Assembly (NCBI GenBank): GCA_945859605.1
Contig: OX243814.1
Coordinates: forward strand, 44,981,381-45,045,380
Direction of reading: 5' to 3'
Origin: Lumbricus rubellus
Lineage: Eukaryota > Annelida > Clitellata > Crassiclitellata > Lumbricidae
Length of the DNA: 64,000 nucleotides
Positions within the stretch are counted from its first letter, which is position 1. Each line of letters opens with the position of its first letter. A program made the position numbers and the translations under genes. Below the pieces are notes generated by a model. The model searched no databases and was not told the DNA's origin. It saw only the letters and a program-made list of their open reading frames with translations. Shown here piece after piece: positions 24,268 through 32,160 of the stretch.

Positions 24268-24470
24268 TAAATAGCCTACATGTGTCCTTCTATCTATTCG
24301 TGTGTGGGTGCGTGTATGTATGTATGTATGGATGTGTTTATGGGTCTATCTATATGATGCCTCTATCTGTCTCTCTCTGCCTGTCTCTCTTGCCGTTACA
24401 GGTGCCCTTCTATCTATCCGTTTGTGTGAGTGAGTGAGTCTGTGCGTGTCTGCGGGTCCACACGCATATA

Positions 24471-24879
24471 CACTGTGTCCCAATAAATTGGGCACCCTTT
24501 TTATAATGTGAATAAAACAGGTAAATCTTAATCGATTTTCAAAATTCCAAAACTGTTTTTATCCCGAGATAATTATCTTACACCCTCATTCAAATATGAA
24601 GTTTCTGCCATGAATATTGACGTCATAATTACGTCATTTGCATAAAAGAATTCAAATGTTAAGTACCGTATACACAACGATTTTTGTTGACATTTTGGTT
24701 TCGATATGTAAATTAACGACGTCGTTATGATCTAATTTTTTAGTGAGGGCCGTTCATAAATTACCAATTTGTAGATAATTATCTCAGGATAAAAACAGTT
24801 TTGAAATATTGACAATCGATGAATATTTACCAGTTTTATTCACATTATAAAAGGGTGCCCGATTTATTGGGACACAGTG
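24471..24879. mobile_element. Mariner-like MITE with long inverted repeats, 409 bp
   Basis: TA duplications flank it (24469-24470 and 24880-24881). The ends match as CACTGTGTCCCAATAAAT, and the inverted repeats extend about 110 bp inward with scattered mismatches, so over half the element can fold on itself. TA target sites and CACTGTGTCCC-type ends suit Tc1/mariner. It is non-coding. Confidence 0.85.
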
Positions 24880-24931
24880 TATAGAGACGTTGCTGGCTTT
24901 CTATAGGCCTAATGGCCTCTGCAGTCCGTTC

Positions 24932-24947
24932 GTGTGTGTGTGTGTGT

Positions 24948-24991
<44 letters not shown>
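24932..24991. repeat. (GT)n microsatellite
   Basis: GT dinucleotide run with one GG interruption. Confidence 0.95.
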
Positions 24992-24994
<3 letters not shown>

Positions 24995-25144
24995 ATCGAC
25001 TGAGGCTCCAGGCGTCCGAAGCCATCCCCTATGAGTCCCGAGAGTTCATGGACCGTCGATCCATCAGTCTCTCATGCACAGCCATCGAGCCACATCGGGC
25101 GTCGTCATTCGATGCCAGGCTATGGCTCCGATAGCCATCTAGAT

Positions 25145-25612
25145 CTCGGTCGATCCGATTCGATCCTATATTCGATCCTATAATAATCGATCCTATATTA
25201 TTCGATCCTATATTATTCGATCCTATATTATTCGATCCTATATTATTCGATCCTATAATAATCGATTCTATAATAATCGATCCTATAGTATAATATTCAA
25301 TCCTATAATATTCGATCCTATAATATTTCATCCTATATTATTCAATCCTATAATATTTCATCCTATAGTATAATATTCAATCCTATAATATTTCATCCTA
25401 TAGTATAATATTCAATCCTATAATATTTCATCCTATAGTATAATATTCAATCCTATAATATTTCATCCTATAGTATAATATTCAATCCTATAATATTTGA
25501 TCCTATAGTATAATATTCAATCCTATAATATTTCATCCTATAGTATAATATTCAATCCTATAATATTTCATCCTACAGTATAATATTCAATCCTATAATA
25601 TTCGATCCTATA
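25145..25612. repeat. AT-rich satellite, left flank of the Maverick
   Basis: Tandem array built from ATCCTATAATATT-type words. The first part (to about 25330) uses GATCCTATATTATTC units. The rest is a 35-bp higher-order unit containing TTCAATCC, TTTCATCC and TATAGTATAAT. The same array in the same orientation continues at 41131, so the Maverick split it. Confidence 0.92.
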
Positions 25613-25641
25613 AGTAGAACAGGAACTATGCATTTGACTCA

Positions 25642-25800
25642 TTTGACCAGTATAGCCTTGATCTTCGCCCAATTTGACCAGTACAGCCTTGACGTTTGAC
25701 TCATTTGACCAGTACAGCCTTGACCTTCGCCCATTTGACCAATACCAGCCTTAAAAATTGAGTATCCGCGCAGTTTGACCAATATAGCCTTACTTTTTCA
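25642..25800. repeat. Subterminal 30-bp repeats in the left TIR
   Basis: Five spaced copies of TTTGACCARTAYAGCCTT start at about 25642, 25673, 25703, 25733 and 25773; the fourth has an extra base. A mirrored set lies in the right TIR. Regular spacing near the ends suggests binding sites for the integrase or the replication initiator (inference). Confidence 0.8.
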
Positions 25801-25815
25801 AATTCGACGTCTGTC

Positions 25816-25897
25816 GTAAAAAAGTAAAAAAAGTAAAAAAAGTAAAAAAAGTAAAAAAAGTAAAAAAAGTAAAAAAAAGTAAAAAAAAAGTAAAAAA
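25816..25897. repeat. AAAAAAGT tract in the left TIR
   Basis: About nine GTAAAAAA units just upstream of the SAP gene, mirrored in the right TIR with a slightly different length. Confidence 0.9.
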
Positions 25898-25901
25898 AAT
25901 T

Positions 25902-25918
25902 TTTCTCCGGCGTATACA
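25902..25918 (+). promoter_or_regulatory. Shared upstream motif TTTTTCTCCGGCGTATA, copy 1
   Basis: Directly before the SAP gene (ATG 25921). The same block lies before PolB (40402-40418) and before the right SAP gene (40836-40852). The position right upstream of three start codons suggests a promoter or initiator element. Confidence 0.55.
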
Positions 25919-25920
25919 AA

Positions 25921-26169
25921 ATGGACTACCCGAAGAAAACTGTTACTGAATTACGAAAAATGGCCGAGCGGAGCAGTAAGGATGGATATTTCACAAGACG
26001 GTGGAAAGCAAAGTTCCTTGCTAAAATTGACGCCCACATCCGCGAATGCTACGACGATGAATGCCCATGCAAGAATCCACGGCCGGATCGCCAACAACGT
26101 CCATGCGAGACCATCGTCGTTCGTCGTCGGCGCAATGACAACTCACCCCCGCGTGATGCAAGGGCATGA
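25921..26169 (+). CDS. SAP-like small protein encoded in the left TIR, 82 aa
   Basis: Residues 7-38 fit a SAP-type helix-turn-helix (TVTELRKMAERSSKDGYFTR then a basic helix), a DNA-binding motif. A short Cys-rich stretch follows (C43, C48, C50), then a basic RRRR segment. The first residues (MDYxxxxxxELR) match the N-terminal SAP repeats of the element's own polymerase, so gene and polymerase N-terminus probably share an origin. The gene lies wholly inside the terminal repeat and is therefore present twice. This copy is 23 codons shorter than the right one. A role in recognising the element ends or starting replication is plausible but unproven. Confidence 0.6.
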   Translation: MDYPKKTVTELRKMAERSSKDGYFTRRWKAKFLAKIDAHIRECYDDECPCKNPRPDRQQRPCETIVVRRRRNDNSPPRDARA

Positions 26170-26237
26170 GCGGACTACGACGTAGATACGGGATTACAAT
26201 ATCGCAAACGATTTTACACCGTTGGTTTATAATCGCC

Positions 26238-27107
26238 TCACAATGTCACCAAGTCTTCAGTATCAATCCACGAGTTGAACGAGTCTGGGTAGTCCAACCA
26301 CTTTACGAGACATTTCTTCCCGCGTTTCCTAATCACTTTTTCGATTCTAAATATTTCTTGAGTTGTTTTCTGTAGCTCCTGCTCGTAAAAAGAGCCTTGT
26401 ATTTCCTCGCCAGCAGAATCAGTAATCTTGTAAGTTGGCGGATCTGTATATTGAACCTGAGATACTACAAAGACCTCCTCCACCCATCTAGTCGTATAAC
26501 CCTTCTCAAAAATGTTCTTCTTCCTAGTTATTCTGACTCGATCGCCGATTGTAAACTTTGGTGTAATAGGCTCTGAAATCTCGTCGCCGTATAAATTCAT
26601 AAATACCGTCTTTTCGTTCGTTTTCATACTAGCCATCGCGGGAGTCATTTTGATCGAAGAATGCCTCGTGTTATTATAATTACTAACCATCTCATCTAAT
26701 ACATCGATATATCTTCTAGTTGAATTGGCTGTAAAGTATTTGAACATCTTCTCTTTCATCGTACGCACCCATCTTTCTACGATACAACTTTTGCCCTCGT
26801 TTTCGGTAGAATACAACTCGACTAAATTCTTCACATTTTTATTATAAAATTCTTTCCCTTTGTCGCACCAAACTTTGTCTGGCTGTCGACCACCCCCGAG
26901 TATCTTCACGAACCCATCAGCTGTAGACTTCCCACTCTTGTCATGTAATGGAACGATCCATCCGTATTTCGAAAACACATCTATGACGGTCAATAGAAAT
27001 TTCACGCCATCATTATCTCTAGCGAAAGCCTGCATGTCGATTAGATCAGCCGCCCAAATCTGGTCAATCCCTCCAACACGGACCCGTCTCGTCCTAAAAT
27101 TTCTCAC
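26238..27107 (-). CDS. Retrovirus-type (rve) integrase with C-terminal chromodomain
   Basis: Catalyses insertion of the linear element DNA. The RNase-H-fold core starts at about residue 15 counting from GTG 27107: D21 (WAADLIDM), D82 (KVWCDKGKEF) and E111 (VERW) are the likely catalytic triad. Residues 252-286 form a chromodomain with conserved KWLDYPDSFNSWI, which in related elements binds methylated histone tails. The frame has no ATG before the core: the first in-frame Met follows D21. It is open upstream to 27182, where it joins the PLA2 gene in the -1 frame at a slippery heptamer. Only 28 residues separate D82 and E111 against about 35 in the family, so some residues seem lost and activity is uncertain. 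The usual N-terminal HHCC zinc finger is not seen. Confidence 0.9.
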   Translation of the reverse strand: MRNFRTRRVRVGGIDQIWAADLIDMQAFARDNDGVKFLLTVIDVFSKYGWIVPLHDKSGKSTADGFVKILGGGRQPDKVWCDKGKEFYNKNVKNLVELYSTENEGKSCIVERWVRTMKEKMFKYFTANSTRRYIDVLDEMVSNYNNTRHSSIKMTPAMASMKTNEKTVFMNLYGDEISEPITPKFTIGDRVRITRKKNIFEKGYTTRWVEEVFVVSQVQYTDPPTYKITDSAGEEIQGSFYEQELQKTTQEIFRIEKVIRKRGKKCLVKWLDYPDSFNSWIDTEDLVTL

Positions 27108-27166
27108 TACTGGTTTGTGTAATTCATTCGCTAATTGATTAGTCCATTTCAGGTCCTGCTGTAATT

Positions 27167-27691
27167 CTAGGCTTTTTTTAAACCTAGCCCGAGACTCGTT
27201 TTAGCTGACAAAATAGGTTTGACTATCGCCCTCTCTACGCGTTCCCGCAGACTTGGATTAGGTATATTATTCAGCTGGTTTATCATTGCTCTATCGGCGA
27301 CATTCCTAGAAGCCGTATCAGTGTGTTGATTGTATGCCAGGTCGTGAATATATGCCGCACTATCTACCCTGTTTATAGGTTTGCTCCAATCTTTGGGGGT
27401 TTCGTTGGGATTCAGACGCAAATCTAGCCTAGTACCAGGGCCAGTAAACTGATGGCCTGGCAAATGTAATTCGCCCGGAAATTTAGCCCAAGGTAATTTA
27501 ATGTTGCTAGTGGCAGCGTTCAGCGAACTAACTAGATCCCCGCCTTGCGCAACAGCGGGCGCCTTCACGAATTGAGTTTTTGTTTTTCCGCATACGACGC
27601 AAACACCTCTGAGCATCGATCTCCCATTATTAGCCACGGCGTTCTGCACATCTCTCGTTTGGGTCTGTTTTTTACATTTTACGCAATACAT
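27167..27691 (-). CDS. Zinc-ribbon plus parvovirus-type phospholipase A2 protein, 174 aa
   Basis: Residues 3-42 hold two CxxC pairs (CVKC and CVVC), a zinc-ribbon like that of the DUF5679 family. Residues 75-135 match the PLA2 domain of parvovirus VP1: a calcium loop GPG at 84-86 and the catalytic His-Asp pair H116-D117 within YIHDLAY. In parvoviruses this enzyme acts on endosomal membranes during entry; the same role is inferred here. The C-terminus ends LGLGLKKA, and its last codons contain the heptamer T TTA AAA. A -1 shift there leads straight into the integrase frame, so the protein may be made alone and also as an integrase fusion. It is divergent from the ATPase gene, with a 29-bp AT-only spacer. 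Confidence 0.85.
   Translation of the reverse strand: MYCVKCKKQTQTRDVQNAVANNGRSMLRGVCVVCGKTKTQFVKAPAVAQGGDLVSSLNAATSNIKLPWAKFPGELHLPGHQFTGPGTRLDLRLNPNETPKDWSKPINRVDSAAYIHDLAYNQHTDTASRNVADRAMINQLNNIPNPSLRERVERAIVKPILSAKTSLGLGLKKA
27176..27182 (-). other. Candidate -1 frameshift heptamer T TTA AAA
   Basis: On the minus strand the PLA2 frame reads GGT TTA AAA AAA GCC TAG. The heptamer fits X XXY YYZ in that frame, and the -1 frame is open from here through the integrase. It may be programmed frameshifting, or a slipped A-run that broke a former fusion. Confidence 0.45.
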
Positions 27692-27720
27692 TTCGTTTTT
27701 TAATAATATATATTTTTTAA
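27692..27720. promoter_or_regulatory. Divergent AT-only promoter region
   Basis: A 29-bp spacer between the two divergent start codons (PLA2 leftward, ATPase rightward), nearly all A and T with AATAATATATATTTTTT. It must hold both 5' ends and probably a shared core promoter. Confidence 0.45.
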
Positions 27721-28509
27721 ATGGAGATTAGAGATATGAGTTGGGGCACCGCGCTCTCGAAAAGATTCAATAATCCGTTGTTACCCAAAAGCATACGTGG
27801 TTTGATAGTTGGGAAATCGGCGTGTGGAAAAACAACGCTTCTTCTCAATCTTTTACTCAGGCCAGACTGGTTGGATTATAATAACTTGCAGGTATTCGGT
27901 ACTTCTCTGTTTCAACCGGAATATCGCATTATTAAAAAAGCATACGAAGAAAAATTGCCGAAAGAAGCGATCGTTTGGCTGTTCGACCACCGAGATGAAA
28001 TCGTGGGTCAAAATGCGTCGCCAGACCTTGTAATGGAAGAACTAGCAAAAAACTCAGAAGCTAAATCTGATATAATTGCCAAGTTCTTTGAGAGCGCCGA
28101 CGATGTACCGGACCCGAGAGATTTGAGCGCTGAAAAGAAGAACCTGATGATTTTTGACGATCTTCAATTGGAGCGACAAAACAAATGTGAAACGTATTAT
28201 AATCGGGGCAGGCATAGTAATGTAGATTGTTTTTACCTCGCCCAGAATTATTTCAAATTACCGCGTCAAACAATCAGAGAAAATGCGAACTTTATTTGCC
28301 TGTTCAAACAAGACCTGAAAAATTGTAATCATATTTACAACGATCACGTGAGTACAGACATGTCGAAAGATGAATTTAGAAAACTCTGCAAAACAGTATG
28401 GGAACGGCCTCATGGGTTCGTGGTTTTAGACCTGACTAGCGAGAAGTACAATGGCAAATACCGATGCGGACTCGACGAATTTTATATAATCGAGGATCCG
28501 CCATTGTAA
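27721..28509 (+). CDS. FtsK/A32-type genome-packaging ATPase, 262 aa
   Basis: Pumps genome DNA into the capsid using ATP. Walker A is GKSACGKT at residues 31-38, preceded by hydrophobic LIV. Walker B is LMIFDD at 142-147. A polar YLAQNYF block (172-178) stands at the sensor position. The length agrees with Polinton and poxvirus A32-like ATPases. It is the first gene of the rightward block. The ORF is intact, and the next gene starts 20 bp after its stop. Confidence 0.9.
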   Translation: MEIRDMSWGTALSKRFNNPLLPKSIRGLIVGKSACGKTTLLLNLLLRPDWLDYNNLQVFGTSLFQPEYRIIKKAYEEKLPKEAIVWLFDHRDEIVGQNASPDLVMEELAKNSEAKSDIIAKFFESADDVPDPRDLSAEKKNLMIFDDLQLERQNKCETYYNRGRHSNVDCFYLAQNYFKLPRQTIRENANFICLFKQDLKNCNHIYNDHVSTDMSKDEFRKLCKTVWERPHGFVVLDLTSEKYNGKYRCGLDEFYIIEDPPL

Positions 28510-28529
28510 AATTGTATTGTATAGTAAAA

Positions 28530-29204
28530 ATGGAATCATCGCTTCTCAAACAGATATCGGAAAACACGGAAAAGACGGCCTGCAACACGGAACCAAAAAC
28601 ATCATTTTCCATTTTTCTCAGCGAAAAGAGCACGCGAATCAGAACGAAGTTTAATCCGCTGCTCGAACTGGAGAAGAATAAGAAATATGAAATGGCCTTG
28701 GTTGCCCTCGAGACGTACTATTCTTTTCCTAATATCGATGCGACAAACAACGGCTTCAGGTATTCGCCGAATTCCGACACGGATTGGGTAAACATTCAAG
28801 TTCCGGAGGGTTGCTATGAAATAACGGATATCAACGAATATATACAGAGGGTCATGAAGAGGAATGGGCATTACGACGGAGTAAATGGAGAATACTGTAT
28901 CTCCATAGCACCAAACACCAATACGCTGAGGTCTGTGGTAAATATCGCAGCAGGTTATTTGGTTGACTTTACGCCAAAGAATTCGATTGGAAAGGTTCTA
29001 GGTTTCCACAGATGGATCTATGACGGCGGATATAATGAATCGGAGGACTTGGTAAATATAATGAGTGTAAGCAGCCTGAGAGTGGCTAGCGACATTATCG
29101 GGTCTTCGTACACTAACGGAACATCGGAAAACGTGATATATTCTTTTTTCCCAAACGTAGGCCCGGGTTACAAGATTATCGAGGTGCCACATAATTTAAT
29201 ATAA
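28530..29204 (+). CDS. Penton-like minor capsid protein, C-terminus frame-broken
   Basis: This conserved Polinton/adintovirus gene follows the ATPase and is the likely single-jelly-roll vertex protein (by gene order, size and beta-rich sequence, not by catalytic motifs). I choose ATG 28530 because the longer frame from 28464 overlaps the ATPase gene and lacks support. Residues 50-100 (YEMALVALETYYSFPNI ... YEITDINEYI) are the recognisable core. The frame stops at 29202-29204, but the +1 frame carries on without a stop to TGA 29323-29325 and reads the family's usual ending with a LTDQHGNLL-type block. One extra base near 29200-29210 therefore truncates it by about 40 residues, or the assembly has an error there. 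Confidence 0.65.
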   Translation: MESSLLKQISENTEKTACNTEPKTSFSIFLSEKSTRIRTKFNPLLELEKNKKYEMALVALETYYSFPNIDATNNGFRYSPNSDTDWVNIQVPEGCYEITDINEYIQRVMKRNGHYDGVNGEYCISIAPNTNTLRSVVNIAAGYLVDFTPKNSIGKVLGFHRWIYDGGYNESEDLVNIMSVSSLRVASDIIGSSYTNGTSENVIYSFFPNVGPGYKIIEVPHNLI

Positions 29205-29349
29205 TCTCCCGATTTTGCTGTCTACAATTTCGACGATGGAAACGAGGCTCACAGACCAACACGGGAACCTACTAAATCTTCGAGGCGAAGAATTGGCGAT
29301 TCGATTTCACATCAGAGAAGTTTGAAAGTTTTTGTAATTTATTAATAAA

Positions 29350-29946
29350 ATGAATCGTTACATGAGCGTAAAAGTTAATATTTCAGAAGCGCAACAAGAC
29401 AAAATTAAAAGATCACTTCAAGCGGGGAGCGGCGTGAGTATCAAACTATCGCACGATGATTTGAATGGCGAACACGTTTTGGCTCTCACCCAGGCGCAAA
29501 TCAATAAAATGGCAGCAGCCTACCAAAAAGGAACTGGCATGATTATTAAAATGAGTAAAACGCAATTGGAGAACAACAAGAAAGTCGAAGGTGGATTCAT
29601 AGGCGCTATACTTCCGTTTCTAGCGACCGCGGGACGGTTCCTTCTTGGTAGCGTACTGCCTAGTTTAGCGCAGGGCGCATTAGGCGGGTTAGGTGCTGCG
29701 GCTGGATCGAAACTTGTCGATAAAATCAGCGGTTCGGGTGTAATGTATGTCAAGAAAGGTGACATAGCGTGCAAAATAAGAGCAGCCGGATCCGGTTTGT
29801 ACTTGTCTCCGTGGCAAAAAGGCGCATCGATAATGGGGTCCGGGCTGTACATGAAAACAGGGTCGGGCTATGTGAATGGTGAAGGACTTTTGTTGGGCCC
29901 CAACTCTCCGTTTCGAAACATTCCGATTCTCGGCATGATATTATAA
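29350..29946 (+). CDS. Minor virion protein candidate, pVI-like, 198 aa
   Basis: The N-terminal 78 residues are polar and helical, with two related segments (KVNISEAQQDKIKRSLQAG and a QINKMAAAYQKG block). A Gly/Ala/Leu-rich hydrophobic region (about 82-120) could act on membranes, then Gly-rich repeats end in LLLGPNSPFRNIPILGMIL. Three places fit the adenain cleavage rule (M/I/L)-x-G-x|G: LGGL|G at 111-115, ISGS|G at 126-130 and IMGS|G at 161-165. The element has its own adenain-like protease, so maturation cleavage is likely. The gene is conserved in animal Polintons, and the adenovirus pVI comparison is functional inference, not proven homology. Confidence 0.5.
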   Translation: MNRYMSVKVNISEAQQDKIKRSLQAGSGVSIKLSHDDLNGEHVLALTQAQINKMAAAYQKGTGMIIKMSKTQLENNKKVEGGFIGAILPFLATAGRFLLGSVLPSLAQGALGGLGAAAGSKLVDKISGSGVMYVKKGDIACKIRAAGSGLYLSPWQKGASIMGSGLYMKTGSGYVNGEGLLLGPNSPFRNIPILGMIL

Positions 29947-29962
29947 TCTATTCTATTAGAAA

Positions 29963-30361
29963 ATGTCGAGACCAATACACAAATTTGGAACTAAACCAAC
30001 TAGACCGGTAGAGGTTAGAACGCAGCCCGTTTCAGTCTTTTGGAAGATTACGAGCGGTGCTACTCGCGTCCCAGTAAGGCAGCTAGGCGGTCTGCGATGG
30101 GAGATTTTTGCGCAAAATGATATTACGATACAACCAAAGGCGGCAAATACGCTAAGGCTTGGACTCGGTGTAGAAATGTCGGCGGGACTTTGCCTCGTTT
30201 CCCTCAGACAGAGTATCAAAGAACGACGATGCAGCCTACTAGACGGGGTGATTTCAGAAGATGTGGTTGATGATATCATAGTTTCCATTCAAAACAACTC
30301 CGATTCGGCAGTAACGATAAACGAAGGAGATTCGCTATGCTGTGTAAATTATCAACGGTAA
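29963..30361 (+). CDS. Small protein with dUTPase-like pattern but no catalytic motif, 132 aa
   Basis: The second half is beta-rich and follows the order seen in trimeric dUTPases: a LGLGVEMSAG block (66-75), LLDGVISEDVVDDIIVSI (92-109) in the place of the catalytic GVID motif, and INEGDSLCCV (119-128) in the place of the glycine-rich basic end. The catalytic Asp of GVID is Ser here, so it is probably not an enzyme and may have a structural role. The similarity is weak, and conserved hypothetical virion protein is the safer label. It lies 16 bp after the pVI-like gene. Confidence 0.4.
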   Translation: MSRPIHKFGTKPTRPVEVRTQPVSVFWKITSGATRVPVRQLGGLRWEIFAQNDITIQPKAANTLRLGLGVEMSAGLCLVSLRQSIKERRCSLLDGVISEDVVDDIIVSIQNNSDSAVTINEGDSLCCVNYQR

Positions 30362-30390
30362 AAAAATATATATTGCTAATAAATAAAAGA

Positions 30391-31089
30391 ATGGAATACG
30401 AAGGCATCAAACTCTATCCAAACCTAACAAATATAACGCCATCGGCGCCAGAAGGCGAAATACAAATAGCCGCAGGGTCTGCACAAACGTATCGGCTTCA
30501 AAAGATTAGCGAAATCAAAAAGGAGATCGAACAAGAACGAGACAAAAGAGCAGCGTTGAGTAAAAAGTACCATAGAAGTGTGAGCGTAATCGGCGTAGTA
30601 GACTGCTTCCTCATGGCGGTCACGATGGGGCTCGGGATTTCGGGAATCGGTGTATTGTCCACCATAATTGCAGCCCCCATCGCTATTGCCATGGAAGGGG
30701 CGGCGCTAGGTGCGGGGCTATTGAGTATAATTGGCAGCCGAATCTGTAAAAAGCTCGCTCTGAAGGCGGAGAAGCATGAAAAGATCCAAACGCTAGCTGA
30801 TGCGAAGCTCAACACGATCAGCGATCATATTTCAAAAGCTCTCGTGGATGATCATATTTCAGACGAGGAATATTCTCTGATTCTAAGCGAGATTGAAAAA
30901 TTCAATGGCATGAAAGAAGAAATCAAAAGTAAGTCGAAAGTTGCGGCAGCCGCGATGGATGAGGAAACGAAACAATCACTCATCGATCGGGGAAGAGAGG
31001 AAGTCAGGCAGTCCTTTCAAAGCATGTTTGAGAAAAATACCGAATCTGCCCGAAAGACGACTAACGTGAACATGTATGAAGTCATGTAG
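30391..31089 (+). CDS. Conserved Polinton membrane protein with coiled coil, 232 aa
   Basis: I choose ATG 30391, after AT-rich ATATATATTGCTAATAAA, over the upstream ATG 30337, which overlaps the previous gene. Residues 34-62 are heptad-like and charged (coiled coil). Residues 64-117 are hydrophobic with two likely membrane segments containing GVLSTIIAAPIAIAMEGAAL. The C-terminal half is helical and includes LNTISDHISKAL. Proteins with this layout occur next to capsid genes in animal Polintons. The function is unknown; an internal-membrane or entry role is possible. Confidence 0.5.
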   Translation: MEYEGIKLYPNLTNITPSAPEGEIQIAAGSAQTYRLQKISEIKKEIEQERDKRAALSKKYHRSVSVIGVVDCFLMAVTMGLGISGIGVLSTIIAAPIAIAMEGAALGAGLLSIIGSRICKKLALKAEKHEKIQTLADAKLNTISDHISKALVDDHISDEEYSLILSEIEKFNGMKEEIKSKSKVAAAAMDEETKQSLIDRGREEVRQSFQSMFEKNTESARKTTNVNMYEVM

Positions 31090-31149
31090 AGTTTTGCAGA
31101 GTTTTGTAGACCTATGTAGCCCTATGTCGCTATGTCTGAAAATACGTCT

Positions 31150-31230
31150 AACTTGTGTTTTTACACATGTCGAAAAACATGTAGAAAAACACGTCGGAAA
31201 ACATGTCGAAAAACACATCGTAAAACATTA
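31150..31230. repeat. 12-bp tandem repeat in the leader of the next gene
   Basis: Five to six degenerate units of ACATGTCGAAAA lie between the membrane-protein gene and the gene at 31246. They extend an in-frame N-terminus rich in RKTCRKT, which I take as non-coding because the family start is at 31246. Confidence 0.75.
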
Positions 31231-31245
31231 ATTTTTTTATTAAAA

Positions 31246-32148
31246 ATGTCGTTTCTAAAGATAGATGACCCGGCGAAAAGAAATTTCATAGTCGAAGAGT
31301 TTCTGAAATCCAAGAAGAATATTCAACAGAACTTTTTATCGGAGAGATTGGGGGATTCGGGGCTGCAACAAGAATTAACCAAGCTGTACAAGCCCATCGT
31401 CGATTCGCAATCCGCAATTTCCAAAGAGCAAAATGTCTTACTATCCGCCATCAAAGAAAACTCGGTAGCTACTACAAACGCGCTACAAACGCTACCCGCT
31501 TCGTTGAAGATTCAATTTCCTCAGTATCCCTCGATAGAAGCGTATAGCGACGATCCGACTGAGGATATTAGAACTTTAGAATTAGGTGATGTAGCTACCA
31601 AGTGCCTTCATCAATACGCCTCCGATAGAAAAATCGTAGACACGACGTTCGGAATACGATCAAAAAATAGTCAATTCTACATCGGCGACACTCCGATTTC
31701 TATTCAAGGAGACGATGTGACGGTTGGAAATAAGACGTATAGCGGAACACCGGGGCTTTGGGAGTTGTTGACGATGAAACAGCCGAACACGTCGATATAC
31801 GATAATAATGATAGAGACGATTACGCCGAGATTCTACTCGCGTCGGATGCTATCAGACAGCCAAAAAATCCTAACAAACCGAAAGCATCTTCGAGCGTCA
31901 AATATAGAGAAATTATCAAGCCGATATGGGAAAAGAGGACTCGTAATGCGGTGGGTAAAGGCGTGGGTGGTGTAATCGTTATTTCCGAAGACCCAAACGT
32001 ATTAGCGAAACAGCTAGAACTACGATTTCAAAGCTTCAGAGCAGGCAATACCGGCGTGAGAAACGAGATCGTGGCGATGTGCGACGCGTTATTGAGGCAG
32101 GAAGTGCTGAGTAATGATGCTTACAAAAATATAATGATGACATTATAA
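31246..32148 (+). CDS. Conserved Polinton protein of unknown function, 300 aa
   Basis: The frame is open from 31132, but the first 38 codons cover the 12-bp repeat. ATG 31246 follows the TTTTATTAAAA leader typical of this element and gives the family-like start MSFLKIDDPAKRNFI. Residues 10-90 are helical (KSKKNIQQNFLSERLG, then an SKEQNVLLSAIKEN coiled stretch). The middle contains TPGLWELLTM (about 169-178) and DDYAEILLASDAI, both recurrent in Polinton-encoded homologues. A capsid-associated or core role is suggested only by its place between virion genes. Confidence 0.5.
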   Translation: MSFLKIDDPAKRNFIVEEFLKSKKNIQQNFLSERLGDSGLQQELTKLYKPIVDSQSAISKEQNVLLSAIKENSVATTNALQTLPASLKIQFPQYPSIEAYSDDPTEDIRTLELGDVATKCLHQYASDRKIVDTTFGIRSKNSQFYIGDTPISIQGDDVTVGNKTYSGTPGLWELLTMKQPNTSIYDNNDRDDYAEILLASDAIRQPKNPNKPKASSSVKYREIIKPIWEKRTRNAVGKGVGGVIVISEDPNVLAKQLELRFQSFRAGNTGVRNEIVAMCDALLRQEVLSNDAYKNIMMTL

Positions 32149-32160
32149 AATGCAGAAAAA

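Larger units (their letters stand above)
25613..26235 (+). repeat. Left terminal inverted repeat of the Maverick
   Basis: Matches the right repeat (40448-41130) almost throughout, ending at CGTTGGTTTATAATCG. It contains five subterminal repeats, an A-rich tract and a complete SAP-like gene. Compared with the right copy it lacks 69 bp within the SAP gene and differs in the A-tract length. Confidence 0.95.

Noticed and set aside
28464..28529. Earlier start for the penton-like gene
   Set aside because: Overlaps the ATPase gene and precedes the typical AAAAATGG start context at 28530.
31132..31245. N-terminal extension of the 300-aa Maverick protein
   Set aside because: It translates the 12-bp repeat and its leader; the family-like start with an AT-rich leader is at 31246.
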